Positions 17,601 through 25,480 of a DNA stretch of 43,457 bases are shown here, one piece after another. The stretch covers positions 1 to 43,457 of the forward strand of contig DDBO01000063.1 of NCBI GenBank assembly GCA_002332755.1, written 5' to 3'. Positions within the stretch are counted from its first letter, which is position 1; the number at the start of each line of letters is the position of its first letter. Both the position numbers and the translations under genes were made by a program. Source of the DNA: Bacteroidales bacterium UBA2030 (GTDB lineage: Bacteria > Bacteroidota > Bacteroidia > Bacteroidales > TTA-H9). The notes under the pieces were generated by a model. It ran no database searches. It had not been told where the DNA came from and saw only the letters and a list, made by a program, of their open reading frames with translations.

Positions 17601-17743
17601 GCCTGGCTTCCCTCAAACGCTTCAAGGATGATGTAAAAGAGGTTAAAGCCGGCCAGGATTGCGGTCTTACAGTAAATGGTTTTAACGACATCATTCCGGG
17701 TGATATCATCGAAGGTTACGAAATAGTAGAAGTTAAAAAGTAA
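14696..17743 (+). CDS. infB: Translation initiation factor IF-2 (long form, 1015 aa)
   Basis: IF-2 is the GTPase that brings initiator fMet-tRNA to the 30S subunit and promotes subunit joining. An IF2_N domain (~1-60) is followed by a ~370-residue acidic/lysine-rich, proline-containing linker. A second IF2_N-like domain (~440-495) precedes the G domain: G1 GHVDHGKT (525-532), G3 DTPGHEAF (572-579), G4 NKVD (626-629). Domains II, III and the C-terminal fMet-binding domain complete the protein. The linker holds a repeated motif, EGPKILGKLD (128-137) and EGPKVLGKID (293-302). It is the last gene of the rimP-nusA-infB operon and ends at a strong bidirectional terminator. Confidence 0.97.
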   Translation: MSEEKTPKRLAKIAAEINVSWQRIIEDLEKKGYKVDKNPNAKISPEIQDIILKIYEKDRKTKEVVEKVNLPGKKSTGPEKKPVSEPEHEVEKPEEPGKEEILIIDTTLAPASVLKKEEAPKESRPKIEGPKILGKLDTIPGQPKTSNKEAAPADETPSVEAVEPSVAEKEPSTAESVIPPSPAEPVAPEPLVQPEQTPVEEFIEIDEKLTETIIDEKLPVIVETQATEEMAAVTDDIAESETVISVEEQNIEVVNTEPESESFAGVEEEAEEDKEDKEEKESNFISVNVEKLEGPKVLGKIDLDKLNPPAPPKPDKKKPVASSQGPSPSKDKKRKRKRISEEKPAAEQPAEAKTEKTSKFTVVTRAEKKKKAHERKGQREEVKPEIDHEEIQKQIKETLAMLTQQKPSKVSKARKLKKELIKEREARKQMEQEESAHTLKVTEFLTANELASLMNVPVTEVIKLCMDLGRVVSINQRLDAETIQVIASEFGFDVDFSEDELEEEVEFEDNPENLVPRSPIVTVMGHVDHGKTKLLDYIRNTNVVAGEAGGITQHIGAYEVTLPNGKKITFLDTPGHEAFTAMRARGAKVTDIAIIIIAADDGVMPTTKEAINHAIAAGVPMVFAINKVDKPTANPTRVREELANMNLLVEDWGGKYQVQEISAKTGQGVDLLLEKVLLEAELMELKANPKRPAIGTVIESSLDKGRGYVAKLLVQNGTLRQGDVIVAGPVFGKVKAMYNERNQLVKEAGPSTPILVLGLTGAPQAGEKFMVYADEKEARNIANKRQQLQREIGLRTQKHITLEEIGRRIAIGDFKELNIIVKGDVDGSVEALTDSLLKLSTEEVQVNIIHKSVGQITETDVMLASASNAIIVGFNVRPSEKAKDLARQEQIDIRIYSIIYQAIEEIKSAIEGMMTPKTEEKIVCNAEVREVFHISKVGTVAGCMLLDGTLTRQTKIRVIRDGIVIHTGSLASLKRFKDDVKEVKAGQDCGLTVNGFNDIIPGDIIEGYEIVEVKK

Positions 17744-17773
17744 ACTAACGTTTTAAAGGTTGGATACTAAAAA

Positions 17774-17815
17774 AGAAGAGGATGATCGGTTATTCCGTCA
17801 TCCTCTTTTGCTTTT
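17774..17815. terminator. Bidirectional intrinsic terminator between infB and purA
   Basis: AAGAGGATGA (17776-17785) pairs with TCATCCTCTT (17798-17807), extended inside by CGG/CCG around a TTATT loop with one bulged T. T-rich tracts follow on both strands (TTTTGCTTTT on +, CTTTTTT on -), so it can end the infB transcript and the converging purA transcript. Confidence 0.88.
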
Positions 17816-17828
17816 ACAAATTATGACT

Positions 17829-19127
17829 TTAAGCCCGTAGATTAATAATCTGGTTACGGTCAGGGCCAGTGGATACCATATCAACGGGTACACCGGTTTC
17901 ATTTTCAATCATACGTATGTAATCCGAGAGAGCTACGGGAAAATTATCTACATGTCGAATTTCATCAAGGCTGCAATTCCATCCCGGATGTGGGCGATAA
18001 AGTGGTTTCACATTATTGTAATCGTAGGGTAAATAATTTACGATTTCACTGCCCCATTCATAAGCGTGACAAACCTGTATGGTTTCAAAATCATTTAATA
18101 CGTCGGTTTTAGTTATAATCAGCCGGGTTACTCCATTGAGCATAATCGCATACCGCAGGGCAGGCAAGTCGAGCCAGCCGCATCTGCGTGGCCTGCCGGT
18201 TGTGCTCCCAAATTCGTGTCCGTTTTTTCGCAGTTTGTCGCCGGTTTCATCAAGAAGTTCGGTAGGGAAGGGGCCATTGCCCACGCGAGTGCAATATGCT
18301 TTGGCAATACCATATACCTCGCCGACAGATGAGGGGGGAATGCCAAGCCCGGTACAGACTCCTGCAGCAATTGTATTACTGGAAGTGACAAAAGGATAAG
18401 CTCCAAAATCCACGTCAAGTAATGTGCCTTGAGCACCTTCTGCCAGGATACGTTTGTTTGCCTTTAATTGTTCTTGAATAAAGAATTCAGCATCAATTTG
18501 CTTTAACTTTCTGAAAATTTCGAGCGAAGAAAACCATTGCTGTTCGTATGCTTCAAAATCAAAACCGTCAATCGTAATATTTTTTATATCAACATTGTAC
18601 GTATTGATAATTTGCAAATGTCTATTGCGCAATTCTTCATATTTTGCCTTGAAGTTATCCGTAAAAACATCCCCAGAGCGTATGCCATGCCTTGCTGTAC
18701 GGTCGGTATAGGCAGGGCCAATGCCCTTAAGAGTAGACCCAATTTTACCAGCACCCTTGCTGGCTTCCTGAACGGCATCCATTAAACGATGTGTAGGCAA
18801 AATCAAGTGGCTGCGTCTGGAGATCAAAAGATTGGCCACCACATCTATTCCGGCTTTTTCGGCCAGCATATTTATTTCTTTTTGAAGTATGAAGGGGTCA
18901 ATAATTACTCCGTTCCCAATAATGTTTAGGGTGTTGGGATTTAGTATGCCTGAAGGAATAGTGTGCAAAATGAACTTCTGCCCCTTGCATTCAATAGTAT
19001 GGCCTGCATTGGGGCCTCCCTGAAATCGGCAGATCATATCGTAATGCGGAGAAAGAACATCCACAATCTTTCCCTTTCCCTCATCGCCCCACTGGAGGCC
19101 TAGCAAAACATCTACTTTCATAAGCAT
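17829..19127 (-). CDS. purA: Adenylosuccinate synthetase
   Basis: PurA converts IMP and aspartate to adenylosuccinate with GTP, the first committed step to AMP. The P-loop-like GLQWGDEGKGK is at the N-terminus, followed by FQGGPNAGHTIE, the GIGPAYTDRTARHGIR segment and GSTTGRPRRCGWLDLPALRYA near the C-terminus. At 430-432 aa the length is normal. The first codons are Met-Leu-Met-Lys, so the real start may be 19127 or 19121. It converges on infB and is preceded by a ~160-nt leader with terminator-like structure that may regulate it. Confidence 0.97.
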   Translation of the reverse strand: MLMKVDVLLGLQWGDEGKGKIVDVLSPHYDMICRFQGGPNAGHTIECKGQKFILHTIPSGILNPNTLNIIGNGVIIDPFILQKEINMLAEKAGIDVVANLLISRRSHLILPTHRLMDAVQEASKGAGKIGSTLKGIGPAYTDRTARHGIRSGDVFTDNFKAKYEELRNRHLQIINTYNVDIKNITIDGFDFEAYEQQWFSSLEIFRKLKQIDAEFFIQEQLKANKRILAEGAQGTLLDVDFGAYPFVTSSNTIAAGVCTGLGIPPSSVGEVYGIAKAYCTRVGNGPFPTELLDETGDKLRKNGHEFGSTTGRPRRCGWLDLPALRYAIMLNGVTRLIITKTDVLNDFETIQVCHAYEWGSEIVNYLPYDYNNVKPLYRPHPGWNCSLDEIRHVDNFPVALSDYIRMIENETGVPVDMVSTGPDRNQIINLRA

Positions 19128-19216
19128 TATTTAATTGATTCTTTTCTGCCTTCAAATGCCAATATTGGAAAAAACGAGGCAGATTTGGATGAACGAAAGA
19201 ACAGTGTTGAATCCCC

Positions 19217-19237
19217 TTGTGCCAGTCATAGGCACAA
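19217..19237 (-). other. Hairpin in the purA leader, next to the attenuator-like stem
   Basis: TTGTGCC (19217-19223) and GGCACAA (19231-19237) are perfect reverse complements around a 7-nt loop. On the purA transcript this stem follows directly after the U-tract at 19236-19243. I cannot assign it to a known riboswitch. Confidence 0.55.
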
Positions 19238-19281
19238 AAAAAGACCAACAGTTTTCCCCAATGTGTGTGGTGTACTGTTGG
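19236..19281 (-). terminator. Terminator-like stem and U-tract between the fur-type gene and purA
   Basis: On the minus strand CCAACAGT (complement of 19274-19281) pairs with ACTGTTGG (complement of 19245-19252) across a 21-nt loop, then TCTTTTTTT follows. It could end the fur-type transcript. A TAnnTTTG promoter lies upstream of it, at 19295-19302, so for purA it would sit in the leader as an attenuator. The long loop lowers confidence. Confidence 0.45.
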
Positions 19282-19294
19282 ATGATTCTGAGTG

Positions 19295-19302
19295 CAAAAA
19301 TA
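19295..19302 (-). promoter_or_regulatory. Likely purA promoter -7 element
   Basis: On the minus strand TATTTTTG matches TAnnTTTG exactly. It is the only exact match in the fur-purA gap, giving a purA leader of about 160 nt that contains the two stem structures. Confidence 0.5.
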
Positions 19303-19323
19303 CTAAAAATAATTGGCGAAGGC

Positions 19324-19800
19324 TTAGCTTTTAACTTGTTTTTTACCGAAGAAAACCAATGAATGCCCTTCGATGATAACACCCAGCTGTTTTTCTATAT
19401 CCCTTTGTATTTCCATGATCCGGGGATCACAGAATTCCAGAATTTCTTTCATTTCTCCATTTTCATCGTAACAGATGACATGGTCGTGTTGTTGAAATTT
19501 AAAGGACTTTTCGTACTGTGCCGAGGCTCCTCCAAACTGATGGCGCGTAACCAATTGACAGTCAATAAGAAGTTCCATGGTGTTGTAGAGTGTTGCCCTC
19601 GAAACCCTGTATTTGTTTTTTTTCATCCTTAAATAGAGAGATTCGATGTCGAAATGGCCTTCGGTAAGGTAAACCTCTCTGAGTATTGTAAATCTCTCCG
19701 GGGTCTTTCTATGGCCCTTGCGCTGAAGATATTCAGCAAAAATCTGCTTGACGGTTTCCAGCAGTTCGTTGTTGACAGTTTTGGGTGTTTCTTTTTTCAT
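19324..19800 (-). CDS. Fur-family transcriptional regulator
   Basis: The winged-helix domain includes LQRKGHRKTPERFTILREVY, HFDIESLYLRM and RVSRATLYNTMELLIDCQLV, the typical Fur recognition region. The dimerisation part has YEKSFKFQQHDHVICYDENGEMKEILE. The HDHVICYDENG stretch carries metal-binding His residues, but the second CxxC structural zinc site of many Fur proteins is absent. I cannot tell whether it senses iron, zinc or peroxide. I chose the ATG at 19800 (MKKETPK), 158 aa, because the alternative at 19830 lies only 11 bp from the -7 element and adds an unusual LFPNLPFPF segment. It sits between spoT and purA. Confidence 0.9.
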   Translation of the reverse strand: MKKETPKTVNNELLETVKQIFAEYLQRKGHRKTPERFTILREVYLTEGHFDIESLYLRMKKNKYRVSRATLYNTMELLIDCQLVTRHQFGGASAQYEKSFKFQQHDHVICYDENGEMKEILEFCDPRIMEIQRDIEKQLGVIIEGHSLVFFGKKQVKS

Positions 19801-19840
19801 GAAGGGAAAAGGCAAATTTGGAAATAACATACCTTGTTTG

Positions 19841-19848
19841 CAAAGATA
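19841..19848 (-). promoter_or_regulatory. Promoter -7 element for the Fur-family gene
   Basis: On the minus strand TATCTTTG matches TAnnTTTG exactly; a TTTG lies 16 bp further upstream (complement of 19865-19868), slightly closer than ideal. The AT-rich surroundings could also host an autoregulatory site, but no clear Fur-box palindrome was found. Confidence 0.5.
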
Positions 19849-19890
19849 TAATTTTTATTCAATTCAAATAAAAATAATTACCCAAATAAT

Positions 19891-22173
19891 TTAAAACCCC
19901 GATTCGCCTGAAATATAATTATCGATGCGCATTACTTGATGCACACCTTCGATTTTACGGATTTTTGCTATCAATTCTTTTAGTTTCTCCAGATTGCTAA
20001 TGTAGAGGAAAACCATTCCTTCAGATACTCCCTGGTCGGTTTCAAAATGAATGGATTTTATGTTACTGTCCATTTCATTGGTGATGACTTCCGATATTTC
20101 ATGCAGCAATCCCTTTCGGTCGATAGTGTGGATTCGAATGCCGGCCAAAAATTGCATTCCCTGGCTTCTTTCCCATTTAACTTTCACAATATTATGTCCG
20201 AAAGTTGCCATTAAATGCAGAGCTTCGCGGCATTGGGCCCTGTGAACAACAATCTGGTCGTTCAATGCATCGTAATACCCCATAACGTCGTCGCCCGGAA
20301 TGGGTTTACAGCAATCGGCTACTTTGTATTTGATTCGATCAATGTTTTTATCGAGTAGCTGCAATTGGTTGTTTTCTTTGAGCTTGCGGGCAACCTGGTC
20401 TACCAGTGAATCACCAGGAGTTGGATTTTTGTGTCGCTGAAAGGGATTAATTATCGAAAGCCAGCTACGCGAGTTACTACTGTATGCTTTTCTCAGATTT
20501 ATTTCGTTGATTTGTCCTTCTGCAATGGCTGCATAAAATTCTTCCTCACTGGTATAGTTTAATTTATGCATCACCTCCTCAATCTTTTCCTCGGTTACAG
20601 GCCAATGAAGTTTGTCGAACAGTTCGGTAATTTTGACACGGCCTTCTTCTGCAAGTTGCTGCTTCTTTTCTCTCAAATATTCCCTTATTTTGCTCCTTGC
20701 GCGGCTGGTTTTGGCATATTGCAACCATTCTTCGGTGGGTTCACTTTTTTTGGAGGTTAAGATCTCTATCTGGTCTCCATTTTGTAACTGATAATATTTA
20801 TTTTTCAGGCTGTGGTTAACATTAGCCCCGATGCATCTGTGCCCCACTTCGCTGTGAATAGCATAGGCAAAATCAAGAACGGTGCTGCCGGCAGGCAAAA
20901 TACGCATTTCGCCTTTGGGCGTAAAGACAAAGATTTCGGATGTAAACAAATAGCTTTGAAAATCTTCAATGAAATCGAGGGCGCCGGCTTCTTCTCTCTG
21001 CAGCATTTCGCGAACCCGGTCGAGCCAATTCTCTACGTTTTTCTCTTCGTAGTATTCACCTTTGTACTTCCAATGGGCAGCATATCCTTTTTCGGCAATT
21101 TCGTCCATTCTTTCACTGCGAATTTGCACTTCCACCCATTTTCCAATGTGACTCATAACGGTAGTGTGCAAGGCTTGATAACCATTGGCGCGGGGAATGG
21201 ATACCCAGTCGCGTAATCTGTCGGGTTTAGGACGATAATGCGACGTAACGATAGAATAAGTCTCCCAACACGCCGCTTTTTCTTGTTGAACGGGAACATC
21301 GAGGATTATTCGAATTGCAAAAACATCATAAACTTCATCGAAAGGGATGTTTTTGCGTTTCATTTTATTCCAGATGGAATAAACAGATTTATTGCGAACC
21401 AGGATGCGATATTTAAATCCCCTTTCATTAAGTTCTTTTCGGATGGGGAAGAGGAACTCCGAGGCAAAGCTTTCCCTGATATGCTCTGATTCGGCTAGGC
21501 GCCGCGATATTTCACTGTAAATTTCGGGTTCTGTAAATTTTAAGGCCAGGTCTTCAAGCTCGCTTTTGATTGCATACAGCCCTAAGCGATGGGCGAGGGG
21601 GGCAAAGAGGTAAGTGGTTTCAGCCGCAATTTTCAATTGTTTTTCCGGGCGCATATACTCGAGCGTGCGCATATTATGCAATCGGTCGGCCAGCTTAATC
21701 AGTATCACCCTAACATCCGACGACATGGTTAGCAGCAACTTGCGATAGTGGTCAGCCTGGTCGGAGGGTTGCGTGTGATCGAAAATTTCTTTGATTTTAG
21801 TAAGGCCTTGGCATATATTAGCTATTTTATCGCCGAAAAGACGTCGTATATCTTCAATAGAGTAAAGGTCGGAACGGTCTTCTACTACATCGTGCAAAAG
21901 AGCGGCAGCAATAGCTGTGGCACCCAAACCTATTTCTTCCACACAAATGCGAGCTACCTCCAGTGGATGATAAATGTAAGGTTCTCCGCTTTTGCGTCGC
22001 ATATTGCTATGTGCCTCAAGAGCTACCTTGAAAGCTTTTCTTATCAATGCAAAATCTTCTTTCGCATTTTCGGGTTTGGGTTTGTAAACCGAAAGTAGCC
22101 TCCGGTAACGGCTGAGGATTTCTCTTCTTTCCTGCTGTATGTTGAATTCCCGCTTCACCCTGGCTTCTTCCAT
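19891..22173 (-). CDS. Bifunctional (p)ppGpp synthetase/hydrolase, RelA/SpoT family
   Basis: This cytoplasmic enzyme makes and degrades the stringent-response alarmone. Domains in order: HD hydrolase (~45-200) with YHPLEVA and the intact metal motif HDVVED; synthetase (~235-390) with YSIWNKMKRK, DVFAIRIIL and IPRANGYQALHTTV; TGS (~415-475) with FTPKGEMRILPAGSTVLDFAYAIHSEVGHRCIGA; a zinc-finger-like segment with DCCKPIPGDDVMGY; and a C-terminal ACT domain with GLLHEISEVI. At 760 aa it has full Rel length. The intact HDVVED supports hydrolase activity. It lies 40 bp behind radA, probably in the same operon. Confidence 0.95.
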   Translation of the reverse strand: MEEARVKREFNIQQERREILSRYRRLLSVYKPKPENAKEDFALIRKAFKVALEAHSNMRRKSGEPYIYHPLEVARICVEEIGLGATAIAAALLHDVVEDRSDLYSIEDIRRLFGDKIANICQGLTKIKEIFDHTQPSDQADHYRKLLLTMSSDVRVILIKLADRLHNMRTLEYMRPEKQLKIAAETTYLFAPLAHRLGLYAIKSELEDLALKFTEPEIYSEISRRLAESEHIRESFASEFLFPIRKELNERGFKYRILVRNKSVYSIWNKMKRKNIPFDEVYDVFAIRIILDVPVQQEKAACWETYSIVTSHYRPKPDRLRDWVSIPRANGYQALHTTVMSHIGKWVEVQIRSERMDEIAEKGYAAHWKYKGEYYEEKNVENWLDRVREMLQREEAGALDFIEDFQSYLFTSEIFVFTPKGEMRILPAGSTVLDFAYAIHSEVGHRCIGANVNHSLKNKYYQLQNGDQIEILTSKKSEPTEEWLQYAKTSRARSKIREYLREKKQQLAEEGRVKITELFDKLHWPVTEEKIEEVMHKLNYTSEEEFYAAIAEGQINEINLRKAYSSNSRSWLSIINPFQRHKNPTPGDSLVDQVARKLKENNQLQLLDKNIDRIKYKVADCCKPIPGDDVMGYYDALNDQIVVHRAQCREALHLMATFGHNIVKVKWERSQGMQFLAGIRIHTIDRKGLLHEISEVITNEMDSNIKSIHFETDQGVSEGMVFLYISNLEKLKELIAKIRKIEGVHQVMRIDNYISGESGF

Positions 22174-22213
22174 GGCTTTATTTTTGGAAAATTGGAATAC
22201 TTTAATAACAAAA

Positions 22214-23569
22214 TTAACCGAATAATCCAGATACTAGTTCATCGAGCCGCTCTAGGGCTGAAATTTCTATGGATAGATTGAGGTTTTCAAGGCCTTTCAA
22301 TGCATAGCGTGAAATAAAAATTTGCCTAAACCCGAGTCGGGCTGCTTCAGCAATTCGCGCATCGACCCTGGGTACAGGTCTGATTTCTCCGGAGAGTCCT
22401 ACTTCCCCTGCAAAACAAATCAGATGATTAATGGGGATGTCTTCCGAAGAAGAGATTACCGAAGCCACAACAGCGAGGTCGGCTGCGGGATCTTCTATTC
22501 GTATTCCTCCAGCTACATTCAGAAAAACATCGCGGGAGGAAAGTCGAAATCCCAGTCGCTTTTCAAGTACTGCAAGCAGCATATTGAGTCTGCGTTGGTC
22601 GAAACCGGTTGCCGAGCGCTGGGGGGTAGAATAGACCGGCACCCCTGCCAGAGCTTGTACTTCAATCAGCATGGGTCTGATGCCTTCAATGCCTGCAGCA
22701 ATGGCAACCCCGCTAACTTCCCGATTATGCTGCGACATCAAAATTTCGCTGGGATTGCTCACTTCTCTCAGGCCTCCCGCATACATTTCAAAAATTCCCA
22801 GTTCACTGGCCGAGCCAAAGCGGTTTTTCGACGCCCTCAGTATTCGGTAACCATGGTTCCGGTCGCCTTCAAACTGAAGGACAGCATCTACCATGTGCTC
22901 CAATATTTTAGGTCCGGCAAGTAAACCATCTTTGGTAATGTGGCCTATGAGCACCACAGGGATATGCCTCGTTTTGGCAAAGCGCTGCAATTGTGCAGCA
23001 CATTCCCTCACCTGCGATACCGTACCGGCTGTGGCGTCAAGAGTATTGGTCTGAAGTGTCTGAATACTGTCAATAATGATGAGTTGTGGTTGGGAGGCTT
23101 CGGCCTGAGAAAGAATTTCTTCGAGTTGGGTTTCGGTCAGAATATAACAATCAGAGCCACTGATTGCCAGTCGATCGGCACGCATGCGTATCTGCTGACT
23201 GCTCTCCTCGCCTGAAACATATAATACCCTGATACCTTTGAGACTGAGTGCTATTTGCAGCAATAGGGTAGATTTCCCAATGCCGGGTTCGCCACCTATC
23301 AGCACCAATGCTCCCGGGACAAAGCCCCCACCCAATACCCGGTCAAACTCCTGATTCCCTGTAGTCAGCCGTCCAAAGTTTACCGCAGTTATTTGGTCAA
23401 TATGCATTGGCGTTTGCCGGTTAGGTAAATTGCTATTGCTTCCCGAAGGCCGTCTGATTACCTCTTCGGCAAATGAGTTCCATGCACCACATGAAGGACA
23501 CCGGCCAAGCCATTTAGGGGATTCAGCTCCACAATTCGTACAAAAAAAAGTGGTTTTGGCTTTGGCCAT
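22214..23569 (-). CDS. radA: DNA repair protein RadA/Sms
   Basis: RadA is a RecA-like ATPase that drives branch migration during recombinational repair. The N-terminal C4 zinc finger reads CTNCG...GRCPSCG (residues 10-31). Walker A is GGEPGIGKSTLLLQIA, the RadA-specific KNRFGSASELGIFEM motif follows, and the C-terminal Lon-like domain has RRLNMLLAVLEKRLGFRLSSRDVFLNVAGG. At 451 aa the length is normal. It starts 17 bp after rfaE2 and precedes spoT by 40 bp, in the panC-to-spoT cluster. Confidence 0.96.
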   Translation of the reverse strand: MAKAKTTFFCTNCGAESPKWLGRCPSCGAWNSFAEEVIRRPSGSNSNLPNRQTPMHIDQITAVNFGRLTTGNQEFDRVLGGGFVPGALVLIGGEPGIGKSTLLLQIALSLKGIRVLYVSGEESSQQIRMRADRLAISGSDCYILTETQLEEILSQAEASQPQLIIIDSIQTLQTNTLDATAGTVSQVRECAAQLQRFAKTRHIPVVLIGHITKDGLLAGPKILEHMVDAVLQFEGDRNHGYRILRASKNRFGSASELGIFEMYAGGLREVSNPSEILMSQHNREVSGVAIAAGIEGIRPMLIEVQALAGVPVYSTPQRSATGFDQRRLNMLLAVLEKRLGFRLSSRDVFLNVAGGIRIEDPAADLAVVASVISSSEDIPINHLICFAGEVGLSGEIRPVPRVDARIAEAARLGFRQIFISRYALKGLENLNLSIEISALERLDELVSGLFG

Positions 23570-23586
23570 AAAAGTTTTTTTAAGTT

Positions 23587-24087
23587 TTACCTGCCCTGCC
23601 TGATTCGTTCTTCTATCAGGGTAGTACTGTATTCTTTGAGGTAGGGTAAGGTAACAACCTCTCCGCCATTGTCCATTACCCAGTCAGCACCAATGATGTT
23701 TTCAGGCTTATAATCAGCACCTTTCACAAGAATATCTGGCGTAATGTGTTTTATGAGTTCAAAGGGAGTGTCGTCATCAAACTTCACCACAGCATCAATC
23801 ATCTGAAGGCTGGCCAGTATTTCTGCCCGTGCATCCCATCCATTGATGGGTCGTCCTTCTCCTTTGATGCGGGTTACGCTATCATCTGAGTTTAGCCCTA
23901 CTACCAATATATCCCCAAGTTCTGCAGCCTTATAGAGATAATTAATATGCCCTCTGTGCAGAATGTCGAAACATCCGTTTGTAAATACTATTTTGTAGCC
24001 TTTAAATCGCCAAAAAGACAAGAGCCGATCAAATTCGATGGTTATTCCATCAAAAATCTTCTTGTGAACTGAAAATCCTGAAGCCAT
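23587..24087 (-). CDS. rfaE2: D-glycero-beta-D-manno-heptose 1-phosphate adenylyltransferase
   Basis: This is the nucleotidyltransferase half of HldE, which makes ADP-heptose for the LPS inner core. The 166-aa protein shows IVFTNGCFDILHRGHINYL with the HxGH nucleotide-binding motif, VVGLNSDDSV, and GEGRPINGWDARAEILASL with the expected catalytic region, ending GADY and STTLIEERI. The kinase half is not fused to it, as is usual in Bacteroidota. Its ATG overlaps the end of the flippase gene by 38 bp; no in-frame alternative start codon lies between 24087 and the conserved core's lead-in, so the overlap looks real. Confidence 0.93.
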   Translation of the reverse strand: MASGFSVHKKIFDGITIEFDRLLSFWRFKGYKIVFTNGCFDILHRGHINYLYKAAELGDILVVGLNSDDSVTRIKGEGRPINGWDARAEILASLQMIDAVVKFDDDTPFELIKHITPDILVKGADYKPENIIGADWVMDNGGEVVTLPYLKEYSTTLIEERIRQGR

Positions 24088-25090
24088 ATGATTTATGATT
24101 TATTAAAGGCAAAATAAGCAATGCTGCAGCACCCATTATAATAATCATGAGTGTTTGTGAAGTCCATAAAAGCCAACCCATAGCATAGCCAGTAGGAGAG
24201 GCAATGCCAAATAATACTAAGGTTTCGGCTACAATGGCCGGATACACTCCGATACCGCCCTGAACCAGAATAATACCAATGGAACCAAAAACGAGAACTG
24301 CTAAACCGGCATTAAAGCCAAGCGTGGCAGTTTCTTCCAGGCTCAGAAATACTATCCATGCCATTAAAAAATAAGCAACCCAAATGAAAATAGTGTGGAA
24401 AATAAATTCAAAAGGTTTATCGAGATAACGAATAGACCAGATGCCATCCCAAAGGCCTTTACCCATTTCCCTAATTTTCTGAACAGTATTCAGATGATAA
24501 AAACGACGGCGGAACACATAGATTAGGATCAATGTTCCAATTATTCCTCCCACGATCAGCCATTTAAGTAATCCGGCATGTCCGGCTTCCTCTGCTTTAA
24601 TATACAGGGGTGTGTATATATGTACATCCACGTAGTGACTGATGAGGTGGAATTGCAGGGCTAAATTGATGAAAAATAAAAGTATAAAAACCAGCATGTC
24701 GAGGGCCCTTTCCGAAATTACCGTCCCAAATGATTGATTGAAAGGTATTTTTTCGTACCGGGCTAAAACACCACAGCGGCTAATTTCTCCTAAGCGCGGA
24801 AGGGCCAGATTGGCAAAATAACCTATAAAAACAGCCAGAAAGACGTTATTGTATTTGGGTTTATGCCCCAGCGGCTCCATAAGTATTGTCCATCGGCGGG
24901 CACGACTGGCATGACTCAGGATGCCAACAATCATAGAAATGATGATCCAGAAATAATTCGCCCTGCCCATGGCGCGAAGAATTTCCTGACGCTGTTCCGG
25001 AGATAAGTTATGTAAGAAGAGATATATAAAAAATATCCCTATGCAAAGGAATAAAACTAACCTTAAAACGTTGCGTAGCGTTTTATTCAC
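24050..25090 (-). CDS. LPG synthase/UPF0104-type membrane protein (flippase-like)
   Basis: This is an integral membrane protein with about eight helices, 346 aa. It carries the family's NLALPRLGEISRCGVLARYE segment after the second helix pair, and SERALDMLVF next. The family includes the MprF transmembrane domain and archaeal AglD, and members are thought to move or modify lipid-linked molecules; the substrate here is unknown. Its start overlaps the panD stop by 4 bp (ATGA) and its end overlaps rfaE2 by 38 bp. This places it in a pantothenate/LPS operon, and the neighbouring rfaE2 makes a role in envelope lipids plausible. Confidence 0.88.
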   Translation of the reverse strand: MNKTLRNVLRLVLFLCIGIFFIYLFLHNLSPEQRQEILRAMGRANYFWIIISMIVGILSHASRARRWTILMEPLGHKPKYNNVFLAVFIGYFANLALPRLGEISRCGVLARYEKIPFNQSFGTVISERALDMLVFILLFFINLALQFHLISHYVDVHIYTPLYIKAEEAGHAGLLKWLIVGGIIGTLILIYVFRRRFYHLNTVQKIREMGKGLWDGIWSIRYLDKPFEFIFHTIFIWVAYFLMAWIVFLSLEETATLGFNAGLAVLVFGSIGIILVQGGIGVYPAIVAETLVLFGIASPTGYAMGWLLWTSQTLMIIIMGAAALLILPLINHKSYGFRIFSSQEDF

Positions 25091-25440
25091 ACCTTACGCA
25101 GTTTGTTGTTGTTGTCAGGGAAAATAATATGGGGGCGGAAAGTCTTGGCTTCTTCGAATTTCATAGAAGCATAAGAAACGATAATCACCAGATCACCGGG
25201 GGCTACTTTACGGGCAGCAGCGCCATTGATGGCAATAACCCCACTACCTCTTTTCCCTTTGATTACATAAGTCTCGAACCGTTCCCCATTATTTATGTTG
25301 TAAATATGCACCTTTTCGTTTTCAATAAGGTTTGCTGCTTCCATCAGGTCTTCATCAATAGTGATGCTGCCGATATAATTAAGATCGGCATCGGTGACCG
25401 TGGCGCGGTGAATCTTTGATTTTAAAACTTCTATATACAT
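25087..25440 (-). CDS. panD: Aspartate 1-decarboxylase
   Basis: PanD makes beta-alanine from aspartate for pantothenate synthesis. It is a pyruvoyl enzyme made as a zymogen that self-cleaves between Gly24 and Ser25; both are present in LNYIGSITID. KSKIHRATVT precedes the site, and RGSGVIAINGAAARKVAPGDLVIIVSYA follows, with the usual substrate-site residues. At 117 aa the length is normal. It lies 40 bp after panC and is coupled to the flippase gene by a 4-bp overlap. Confidence 0.96.
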   Translation of the reverse strand: MYIEVLKSKIHRATVTDADLNYIGSITIDEDLMEAANLIENEKVHIYNINNGERFETYVIKGKRGSGVIAINGAAARKVAPGDLVIIVSYASMKFEEAKTFRPHIIFPDNNNKLRKV

Positions 25441-25480
25441 GGCGGTGCAAAATTACTACAATTTTCGAGTATATCCGTGA

